A DNA stretch of 64,000 bases from positions 3,571,307 through 3,635,306 of the forward strand of contig NZ_KK073875.1 in assembly GCF_000585395.1 (NCBI RefSeq), read 5' to 3'. Origin of the DNA: Saccharibacillus sacchari DSM 19268. Lineage in GTDB: Bacteria; Bacillota; Bacilli; Paenibacillales; Paenibacillaceae. The translations under genes and the position numbers were made by a program. Positions 57,705-64,000 of this stretch are shown in pieces; positions within the stretch are counted from its first letter, which is position 1; every line of letters starts with the position of its first letter. The notes under the pieces are model-generated. The model was given only the letters and a program-made list of their open reading frames with translations. It had not been told where the DNA came from and did no database searches.

Positions 57705-58112
57705 ATGAATGTTCATGTTCCCGATAATGCCCGGCGCGATCTGGCGCTGGTTGGCTGCCCGCAGTGCATGTTTCGGTTCGAAACGCCGAACTACCGCTTG
57801 GGTATGCGTCATAGATGTCCCGAATGCGAAGCGGCGATCAAGCCCAAGTATGTACGCAGGGCACAGGATTCCGGTTATTCGCTGAGCTTTCATACGTTCT
57901 TGCAACTGCTGACGATGCGCCCGTACCGCGACGATATTGTTCCGTTGATCGGGGCTTGGTTTGGCTATGAGGCGGAATACGAGGGACGATCGTTGACGAT
58001 ACGCAATGCGGCCGGACGGGCGGTGGACGTGGAGCAAATGCATGAGATGATTCAGACGAGCAGTCGGTGGCAGGAGATTTTGTATCGGAAAGCCGGGAAG
58101 TTTTTTAGATGA
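57705..58112 (+). CDS. Zinc-ribbon protein of unknown function
   Basis: ATG 57705 is preceded by AAAAGGAG at a long spacing of about 15 bp. The 135-residue protein carries a zinc ribbon, VGCPQCMFRFETPNYRLGMRHRCPECEAAIKPKY (residues about 16-49), followed by a helical region LSFHTFLQLLTMRPYRDDIVPLIGAWFGYEAEYEGRSLTIRN and a terminal helix. It is probably a nucleic-acid- or protein-binding factor, family not recognised. A strong terminator follows. It is a single gene downstream of two palindromes. Confidence 0.72.
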   Translation: MNVHVPDNARRDLALVGCPQCMFRFETPNYRLGMRHRCPECEAAIKPKYVRRAQDSGYSLSFHTFLQLLTMRPYRDDIVPLIGAWFGYEAEYEGRSLTIRNAAGRAVDVEQMHEMIQTSSRWQEILYRKAGKFFR

Positions 58113-58151
58113 TCTGAAGAACTGAACCAATCCGCTTTAAAAATTCAATTC

Positions 58152-58192
58152 AGGTTGTCCGAAGCATAATGCCTTCGGACAACCTTTTTTTG
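58152..58192 (+). terminator. Terminator after the zinc-ribbon gene
   Basis: AGGTTGTCCGAAG (58152-58164) pairs perfectly with CTTCGGACAACCT (58173-58185), followed by TTTTTT. Confidence 0.95.
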
Positions 58193-58296
58193 TTGCTTAA
58201 ACTCAGTATGAATGAGTTGAATTGAATAAAAGGATTTGTTTCCTGTCTGCAACTCTCCTCGCCCTCCAAGCGTCCAGAAAGAAAGGAGGCGTCACT

Positions 58297-59163
58297 ATGC
58301 CCAAAACTATCTTATCGATCTGCATGCTTTGCTCATTTTTTCTTCTGACCGCCTGCACGCCGAACGAAACGTCATCCCGGGAGTCTGTCGAAGAACAATC
58401 TGTCCCAGCAGCCGCCCCAACCCTGAAGCCCACGGATAATGAAGTCTTCGTCAGCCGCAACCTTGGCTTCGGACAGATCAACCCTCGCATTCATCTCAAA
58501 CTCGAAGGCGAAGAATCGGTAGAAGCCTTCCGCGAAGCGGATCTAACTAAGCATCAGCTGCCGGGAGAGATGGACGTCAGGCACCCTGACTTTGACTTGG
58601 TCTTCAATAACGGAGGAGAGGTCCGGGAGCTGCATCTTTGGCTGCCGAACAATGAAGAAGATCGGGGAATGGTGACGGAGATCGACAAGATGGGAACGGG
58701 TTATCAATTGACGCCGAAATCGACGCAAGTTCTGCGGGAGCTGATCGAAGATTACCGTTACGATTACGAGCAGGCTGTAGACAATGGCGATATCGTTCAA
58801 ATTTTGGGGAAAATGTACAACTTCGATAAGTGGGAAAATTTTCTGACCGACATCGAGCAATCCCGACCTGCTTCCGTCCAACGGGTCGGTTACACCATCG
58901 AGGGCGATCCGATCTTCGATAATCTCGACTTCGACGGGCAAAGCATACATTATGTCTCCGACAACACGATGGATAAATTCGGCTTGCCGAAGAAAGAATT
59001 CGACACCTGCGAAAAAGTCGTCACCGAGCCGATTCCGGCGGAACATAACACGCCCGGAATCGTTTATCGGCTTGACGGATGTACCGGAACGAACGGCGGC
59101 CTGAACGAGAACTTTTGGTTCGCAATACCGGATGAAGCCGAAAAAGTGGAGGAAAACGATTGA
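58297..59163 (+). CDS. DUF4362-type lipoprotein
   Basis: ATG 58297 follows AAAGGAGG; an earlier in-frame start at 58222 lacks one. The 288-residue protein has the lipobox LTAC at the end of LSICMLCSFFLLTAC. The C-terminal half contains NGDIVQILGKMYNFDKWENFLTDIEQSRPASVQRVGYTIEGDPIFDNLDFDGQSIHYVSDNTMDKFG, the pattern of the DUF4362 family of Bacillus surface lipoproteins. Two cysteines (DTCEKV, DGCTG) may form a disulfide. The function is unknown. Confidence 0.8.
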   Translation: MPKTILSICMLCSFFLLTACTPNETSSRESVEEQSVPAAAPTLKPTDNEVFVSRNLGFGQINPRIHLKLEGEESVEAFREADLTKHQLPGEMDVRHPDFDLVFNNGGEVRELHLWLPNNEEDRGMVTEIDKMGTGYQLTPKSTQVLRELIEDYRYDYEQAVDNGDIVQILGKMYNFDKWENFLTDIEQSRPASVQRVGYTIEGDPIFDNLDFDGQSIHYVSDNTMDKFGLPKKEFDTCEKVVTEPIPAEHNTPGIVYRLDGCTGTNGGLNENFWFAIPDEAEKVEEND

Positions 59164-59237
59164 ATTTGCTTTCGACAGTTTGCCTAAATGAATACAAACC
59201 TGCCTTACAAGCGATATTCATAACGATTGTTCAAATT

Positions 59238-60065
59238 TCAACCATGCCTGCCCTGACTTTCTTTCCGAAACACGGACGGCGACACGCCTTTGCTCTTTTT
59301 AAACGTCCGGCTGAAATGAAACTCGTCGCCGTACCCGCAAGCTCCGGCGATCGCATGCAGCGTCAGGTCGGTGTACAGCAGATAGCGCTCGGCTTGTCGC
59401 AGGCGCAGATTGGACAGAACCTGCTTCGGCGTCTCTCCCGCGTACCGGAGAAACAGTTTGCGCAGGTGAGAGACGGATACGTGCAGCTCTTCGGCCAAGC
59501 TTTCCGCGGTCAGCGTCTCGGCATAGCGCAGCCCCATCACTTGCAGCCCCCGTTCGAACAGAACGCGGGCTTTTTCTTGTTCTTGCGAGAAGTCGCTGTG
59601 CAGTCTGGCGATCAAAGCGAGCAGCACGGCATTCGCTTCAAGCTCTCGCGCAGGCAATCCTATGCTCCATAGCTTCACCAACCGATTCAACGCCGCATCC
59701 AGTTCAACAGCCGCTTCACCCGAATAAGCCGTCGAATGCGCAAGTTCAAGCGAGGAAACAGAGGATGGCGTGGGCCAAATCTCGGATTTGCCGGATAAGC
59801 GAACAGCGTCGAACAGAATCATCACCATCTCGAGCCCTTGATCGCCGACCGCGGCCATTCGCATGTTCAAACCCGGCTTCAGATAAAAAAGATGCCCGCC
59901 CTCGATCTCGTACACCTCGCCGTCCGATTCAAACTTTCCTTTTCCCGAACGTATCCAATAAAAGCTGTGTACCGCCGTCGTGCGACGGATGTCCGTCCAG
60001 CCCGGCAGCGTGTTTTTGTTCGCTGCCCAGCCGATCCTCACCGCAAGCTCATGCAGATCGTTCAT
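59238..60065 (-). CDS. AraC-family transcriptional regulator
   Basis: ATG at 60063-60065 follows AGGAAG on the minus strand; the upstream frame reaches 60182 without a site. The 275-residue regulator has an N-terminal cupin domain (SFYWIRSGKGKFESDGEVYEIEGGHLFYLKPGLNMRM) and a C-terminal double HTH (LRYAETLTAESLAEELHVSVSHLRKLFLRYAGETPKQVL ... LHAIAGACGYGDEFHFSRTFKKSKGVSPSVFRK). It is divergent from the GH2 gene and very likely activates it in response to a sugar. Confidence 0.92.
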   Translation of the reverse strand: MNDLHELAVRIGWAANKNTLPGWTDIRRTTAVHSFYWIRSGKGKFESDGEVYEIEGGHLFYLKPGLNMRMAAVGDQGLEMVMILFDAVRLSGKSEIWPTPSSVSSLELAHSTAYSGEAAVELDAALNRLVKLWSIGLPARELEANAVLLALIARLHSDFSQEQEKARVLFERGLQVMGLRYAETLTAESLAEELHVSVSHLRKLFLRYAGETPKQVLSNLRLRQAERYLLYTDLTLHAIAGACGYGDEFHFSRTFKKSKGVSPSVFRKESQGRHG

Positions 60066-60216
60066 AATCTTCCTGCTTTCTGCCGCATTCGGCTTTTTCT
60101 TTCTCTCAGTATAGAAGCAGTATGGACGGAAGCCAAGATTGATTCGAATCATTTTTGACATGAAATAGATCGGAATAGGCATGGAGAAAACAGAATTTAT
60201 TGCATAAAGTAAGCTT

Positions 60217-60230
60217 TGTAAGCGTTACTC
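60217..60230 (+). promoter_or_regulatory. cre-like site between the AraC and GH2 genes
   Basis: TGTAAGCGTTACTC matches 12 of the first 12 positions of TGWAARCGYTWNCW but fails at the last two. It lies 53 bp upstream of the GH2 start in the divergent intergenic region. Confidence 0.4.
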
Positions 60231-60282
60231 CAATCAATAAGCAGAAAAGTGGAAAATCAAAATAGACATGGAGGGAATCGAA

Positions 60283-62016
60283 ATGATCCGTTTGTTCGAC
60301 ACGCACCAAATTCGCCAGGTCAAAGAATTGGAAGGACTGTGGGAGTTTCAACCCGTCGATGGGGTAGGGGAGATTCCGGCTGAAATGAATGATCGGTTAC
60401 CCGTACCCGGGTGTTGGGAATCGCATCCGAAGTTCGGCACGTACCAGGGCATCGGCTTGTATCGTCGAACCATTCGAACCGAACGCCGGACGCATCTGCG
60501 ACTGGAGTTCAAAGGCGTAAGTCATACGGCAGACGTTTATTTTGACGGACAAAAGGTGGCGCACCACTACAATGCCTACACGGCGTTCGAAGCGATCATT
60601 CGCGATGTACAGCCGGGCGAGCATGAAATTCGTCTCTATGCGGATAACTCCTTCAGCGAGCAATCGGCTCTGCATGTCGAGAACGATTACTATACCTACG
60701 GCGGTCCGATCCGTCCGATTGCGTTAGAGGAGATCTCGGATGTACACATCGAACGAGTCGCCTTCTTTCCGGAATTGAAGGAAGGAGTCTGGCATGGACG
60801 CTGGCAGGCCAAGGTACGCAATTTGGCGGCGGAGTCGCGGGAGGTCGAGCTGCTGCTGGGACTGGACGGGTTGAATACAATCAACGAAAAAGTGCGGATC
60901 GACCGTGAATCGGAAGTGACCGTCGAGCGAACCGAAGCTTATGCGGCAGCAATGCCATGGAACCCGGAAAATCCGAATCTATACACGCTTCGGGCTCAAC
61001 TGCGGCAAAACGAAGACGTTTTCGACGACTGGATCGACCGTGTCGGATTCCGCAGCATCGATACCGAAGGCGGGCAGCTGCGTGTGAACGGAAAGACAGT
61101 TCTGTTAAAAGGAGTAAACCGCCACGAGGATCATGCGATTGCCGGAGCCGCTTTTTCTTTCCCTGACCTGGTGCGCGACATCGAGTTGATTCAAGACCTC
61201 GGCTGCAACTCCGTACGAACGAGCCATTATCCGAACGACGAGCGTTTTCTGGATCTGTGCGATGAGCGGGGCATATTCGTCTGGGAGGAAAACCATGCGC
61301 GCGGCTTAACCGAAGAGCAGATGCGCAATCCGAATTTCAGAAAACAAAGCGAAGCCGTTACGAGGGAAATGGTGGAGCAGCACGGCAACCACCCGGCGAT
61401 TATCATCTGGGCGATCCTGAACGAATGCGCCAGCGATACGCCGTACGGTCGCGCCGTATACGAGAGCGAACTCTCGCTGATTCGAAGTCTCGATTCGACG
61501 CGCCCGAGATCGTTCGCCACGCATCACCGGAACCGCGATATCTGTTTGGACCTGGCCGATATCGTCTCGTTCAATCTATATCCGCTCTGGTACACCGACG
61601 AAGATCCCGGCGAGCTGATGCGGCAGGCGAGAGGATGGGCGGACGAACTCGGCGGCGCGGGCAAGCCGATGATCATCAGCGAATTCGGCGCGGACGCTTA
61701 CTACGGATTCCGTAGCCGCGAGCGCGTGAAAGGTTCGGAAGAGCGCCAGTGCGACATTTTGCAAGAAAACCTGAAAGCCTATCTTGCCGAGGATTCTCCG
61801 CTTTCCGGCGTATATGTCTGGCAGTTCAGCGATTGTCGCGTCACCGAAGCTACAGGCTGGCTGTTGGCAAGAGGCTGTACGCGCAACAGCAAAGGACTGG
61901 TCGACGGTTACCGCCGCCCCAAACTCGCTTACGATACCGTTCGGGCGCATTACCGTTCGGCGGCGGAGCGGGAGGCGGCGTCCGACGACTCGAGGTCTTT
62001 GACGGCGAAGGGTTGA
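60283..62016 (+). CDS. GH2 glycoside hydrolase (beta-glucuronidase/galactosidase-like)
   Basis: ATG 60283 follows GGAGGG. The 577-residue enzyme has the three-domain GH2 order: an N-terminal jelly roll (LEGLWEFQPVDG ... GIGLYRRTIRTERRTHLRLEFKGVSHTADVYFDGQKVAHH), an Ig-like domain, and a TIM barrel with LLKGVNRHEDH, VRTSHYPNDERFLDLCDERGIFVWEENHARG, the acid/base Glu in AIIIWAILNECASD and the nucleophile Glu in MIISEFGADAYYG. No signal peptide, so it acts on imported glycosides. The specificity (glucuronide or galactoside) is undetermined. Divergent to its probable AraC activator, with a terminator downstream. Confidence 0.92.
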   Translation: MIRLFDTHQIRQVKELEGLWEFQPVDGVGEIPAEMNDRLPVPGCWESHPKFGTYQGIGLYRRTIRTERRTHLRLEFKGVSHTADVYFDGQKVAHHYNAYTAFEAIIRDVQPGEHEIRLYADNSFSEQSALHVENDYYTYGGPIRPIALEEISDVHIERVAFFPELKEGVWHGRWQAKVRNLAAESREVELLLGLDGLNTINEKVRIDRESEVTVERTEAYAAAMPWNPENPNLYTLRAQLRQNEDVFDDWIDRVGFRSIDTEGGQLRVNGKTVLLKGVNRHEDHAIAGAAFSFPDLVRDIELIQDLGCNSVRTSHYPNDERFLDLCDERGIFVWEENHARGLTEEQMRNPNFRKQSEAVTREMVEQHGNHPAIIIWAILNECASDTPYGRAVYESELSLIRSLDSTRPRSFATHHRNRDICLDLADIVSFNLYPLWYTDEDPGELMRQARGWADELGGAGKPMIISEFGADAYYGFRSRERVKGSEERQCDILQENLKAYLAEDSPLSGVYVWQFSDCRVTEATGWLLARGCTRNSKGLVDGYRRPKLAYDTVRAHYRSAAEREAASDDSRSLTAKG

Positions 62017-62027
62017 CGACCAAACGC

Positions 62028-62060
62028 AAAAGGTCCCGGTTGCGAAAACCGGGACCTTTT
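62028..62060. terminator. Bidirectional terminator between convergent genes
   Basis: AAAAGGTCCCGGTT (62028-62041) pairs perfectly with AACCGGGACCTTTT (62047-62060). It serves both the GH2 gene and the minus-strand lipoprotein gene. Confidence 0.95.
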
Positions 62061-62075
62061 GCTGAAACTGCTTGA

Positions 62076-63113
62076 TTACTGAACGGAGACTTTAAAATCG
62101 AACGGCTTGAAATCCAGCGAATAGTCGTTGGTCGATCCGCCGACGATCAAGCGCAAATCGCCGTCTTCGGGATCAATCGGCCCGAAAGCCAAAATGCCCT
62201 CGCTGCGGATACCCGGAAGAAGCTGGTTTTGAGGTTCGGGATAATCCGCGCGGAAATTGGTGGCTTGCTCGAATTGCGTGCTGCCTTGCGCGATCTTGGC
62301 CGTGTGCGTGTAAAAAAGCCCTTCTCTATCCGTAGAATTTTCGACCGATAGGTACAACCGCGTTTCTTTTTCGGCAAATTCGACTTTTTCGAGCGTGACT
62401 TTGAGTCCGTGTTGATCTTGGGTTTCGCCGACTTCGACGGTTCGAAGAGACGGAGAGAACCCGGTTATGTAGTCGACGACCTCGACAGACTGGGTCTTGA
62501 TTTCGGGAAAGACCATCGGAGCGCCTGTCGTGCTAACCATTTCGGTGCTGCCTTTGACGATGCCTTTCACGCGAATGAAATCGCCTTTTTTGATCTCCTT
62601 CATAGGAGTGCGCATAGAAATCAATACGTGTTTGCCGTAGTTGTCGGGGTCGGCGTAGACCTGGATAAACATCCCCCGGTCATGTTCCAACGGATCGTAC
62701 GCCACCTGGGAAAAGAACTCCACGCGCTGTTTTTTGAAATCGTCGGGATTGGCGATCATCCGATCGAATTCTTTGTCGCTTAATACGGACGGGCTTGCGC
62801 TTTCGGAATCGTTCGGTTCGGAAGGCGAAGTCGCAGGTTCGTTAATCTTCGGCATTTCCGCTTGTGCGGATTCCGACGGTTCGGCGGCCTCGGCCGGTTC
62901 GCCGGATTCCGGGGACGTATCGGTTTCCGCGGTGTTTTCGGGTTCGGCAGTCTTTGCGGATTCCGTAGTCGGCGCGGTTTCTTCCGACGTATCGGCAGCA
63001 GCGTTCGCAGCGCCGGATGCCGAAGGACTCGTGGCCGCTTTCGTACCGCCGCAGCCGGACAACACGCCGAGCAGAAGCGCCGAGGCCGACAGCCATAAGA
63101 AAAATCGGTTCAT
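62076..63113 (-). CDS. Lipoprotein with an acidic low-complexity linker
   Basis: AAAGGAG precedes the ATG at 63111-63113. The 345-residue protein has the lipobox LSGC after SASALLLGVLSGC, then about 85 residues of Ala/Glu/Pro/Ser/Thr-rich linker. An OB-like domain follows (FDRMIANPDDFKKQRVEFF, then GMFIQVYADPDNYGKHVLISMRTPMKEIKKGDFIRVKGIVKG). The C-terminal part (VEVGETQDQHGLKVTLEKVEFAEKETRLYLSVENSTD) resembles immunoglobulin-like DUF4352 domains of lipoproteins. A surface-exposed protein of unknown role. Confidence 0.8.
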   Translation of the reverse strand: MNRFFLWLSASALLLGVLSGCGGTKAATSPSASGAANAAADTSEETAPTTESAKTAEPENTAETDTSPESGEPAEAAEPSESAQAEMPKINEPATSPSEPNDSESASPSVLSDKEFDRMIANPDDFKKQRVEFFSQVAYDPLEHDRGMFIQVYADPDNYGKHVLISMRTPMKEIKKGDFIRVKGIVKGSTEMVSTTGAPMVFPEIKTQSVEVVDYITGFSPSLRTVEVGETQDQHGLKVTLEKVEFAEKETRLYLSVENSTDREGLFYTHTAKIAQGSTQFEQATNFRADYPEPQNQLLPGIRSEGILAFGPIDPEDGDLRLIVGGSTNDYSLDFKPFDFKVSVQ

Positions 63114-63246
63114 GAATCATACTCCTTTCTGCGTACATAGACGATAAAATTTTACCAAAATCCGCAAGAGTTGACTAGGGCATGTACGCAAACTTAACGA
63201 CGTGCGGATTTTGCAGACGCGCCACAAACCAACGGTCCGGACTTCG

Positions 63247-63285
63247 AAAAGCGCGATACCGAATGGGATCGGCATCGCGCTTTTT
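63247..63285. terminator. Bidirectional terminator after the GGDEF gene
   Basis: AAAAGCGCGAT (63247-63257) pairs with ATCGCGCTTTTT (63274-63285), with inner CCGA/TCGG. It stands downstream of the minus-strand GGDEF gene. Confidence 0.88.
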
Positions 63286-63324
63286 CGGGGCATTTTTATT
63301 CGTTGCTGCAATCGGGATTCCCGA

Positions 63325-63999
63325 TCACCCTGCCGTAACATCCTCTTCATGGAACGTTACTCGATTTTTACCTGTCTTTTTCGACAGATACAAGCATTCG
63401 TCCGCCGTCTGAATCACTTCGGTTACGCTGTGGTTGCGGCGCGTATAGAAGGCGACCCCGATACTGCACCCGATCGACAACTGATTCATTTCCACGATAA
63501 ACGGATTGTTGATCAGCTTCAGCACTTCGTTGGCCAACTTTTCGGCTTCCGCATAAGCGTCGCGCAGCGGGCTGCGCATGATCAGCAAGAATTCGTCTCC
63601 GCCGAGACGCACGGTGATGCCGTCTTGGCGCGTAGTCGTTTGGAGGCGCTGCGCGACTTTTTTCAACAAGATATCGCCTACTTGGTGGCCCAGCGTATCG
63701 TTGATCTTTTTAAAACCGTCCAGATCCAGATACATGAAGGCCAGCGTCTCCGAAGAAGGGTCGAAGCCTTCGATCGTATCCTCCAGATAGCGCTCCAGCG
63801 CCATGCGATTCGGGAGTTCCGTAAGCTGATCGTGAAGCGCGGCATTTTCCATATGACCGAGCGCGTTTTCCGTGCGAAGCAAAGAATCAAGCAAACTGCG
63901 AAGAGAACGCGACAAACTGCGAATATCCTTGAATCCTCTCGTTTCCGGAATTTCCGGCGCGCCGCCTTGACGAATCCGGTCTGCGGCACGCGTTAGCTT
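63325..63999 (-). CDS. GGDEF diguanylate cyclase, C-terminal part (partial)
   Basis: The gene continues beyond the end of the window; its frame is open from the window edge. The visible part starts with a HAMP-like segment (KLTRAADRIRQGGAPEIPETRGFKDIRSLSRSLRSLL), then a GGDEF domain: DQLTELPNRMALERYL, LAFMYLDLDGFKKINDTLGHQVGDILL and the intact active site VRLGGDEFLLI. It should make cyclic di-GMP from GTP. An RxxD inhibition site five residues before GGDEF is not clear. The HAMP suggests an upstream extracellular sensor and membrane helix. Confidence 0.92.
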   Translation of the reverse strand, partial: KLTRAADRIRQGGAPEIPETRGFKDIRSLSRSLRSLLDSLLRTENALGHMENAALHDQLTELPNRMALERYLEDTIEGFDPSSETLAFMYLDLDGFKKINDTLGHQVGDILLKKVAQRLQTTTRQDGITVRLGGDEFLLIMRSPLRDAYAEAEKLANEVLKLINNPFIVEMNQLSIGCSIGVAFYTRRNHSVTEVIQTADECLYLSKKTGKNRVTFHEEDVTAG

Positions 64000-64000
64000 A

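Overview
The window looks like chromosomal DNA of a Gram-positive, plant- or soil-associated member of the Paenibacillaceae (Paenibacillus or a near relative such as Saccharibacillus; the genus is a guess). Supporting signs are strong AGGAGG ribosome-binding sites, frequent ATGA stop/start coupling, lipoprotein signal peptides, a lipoteichoic-acid-synthase-type sulfatase, a membrane-anchored YesN-type AraC regulator next to an LplABC-type sugar importer, and CcpA-like cre sites. There are no rRNA or tRNA genes, CRISPR arrays or prophage modules.

Layout. Positions 1-13.6 kb hold small accessory and housekeeping genes: a nitronate-monooxygenase-like flavoenzyme, a methyltransferase, a possibly split HD-type protein, a HAD phosphatase fused to a GrpB domain, a KapD-like exonuclease, three GNAT acetyltransferases, a second HAD phosphatase, a Zn-ribbon protein and a WGR-like protein. 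At 13.9-16.8 kb a minus-strand operon (HMA metallochaperone, P1B ATPase, Crp/Fnr regulator) lies behind a perfect FNR-type box. At 17-29.2 kb is a rhamnogalacturonan-type utilisation locus: AraC sensor-regulator, two permeases, binding protein, GH106-like and GH105-like hydrolases. From 29.3 to 42 kb come mixed genes: SUKH, GNAT, kinase-like, a DUF559-like nuclease with a leader terminator, phosphodiester glycosidase plus glycosyltransferase, a heparinase-like lyase, an orphan Hfq and a flavin disulfide-type reductase. An AT-rich island (about 42.3-43.6 kb) carries an FRG-domain gene and is followed by a decayed IS3-family element. From 45 to 64 kb come an LtaS-like protein, a DUF2974 lipase-like membrane protein, an acyl-CoA synthetase, an EamA transporter, a LysR regulator with two MetE-like methyltransferases, lipoproteins, an AraC/GH2 pair and a partial GGDEF protein.

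The most unusual content is non-coding. Two families of long imperfect palindromes are scattered through the window. Family 1 has five copies of about 170-265 bp that share blocks, including a movable 39-bp hairpin module. Family 2 has two copies of about 110 bp bounded by CTAG. Five of these seven elements start within about 25 bp of a stop codon or carry it in a terminal repeat; one of them lies inside the sugar-importer operon. I cannot match either family to a named element. A separate cluster of four related sequences of about 22-24 bp lies between convergent genes at 32.6-32.8 kb. Everything here was read by eye; no search or fold was run.
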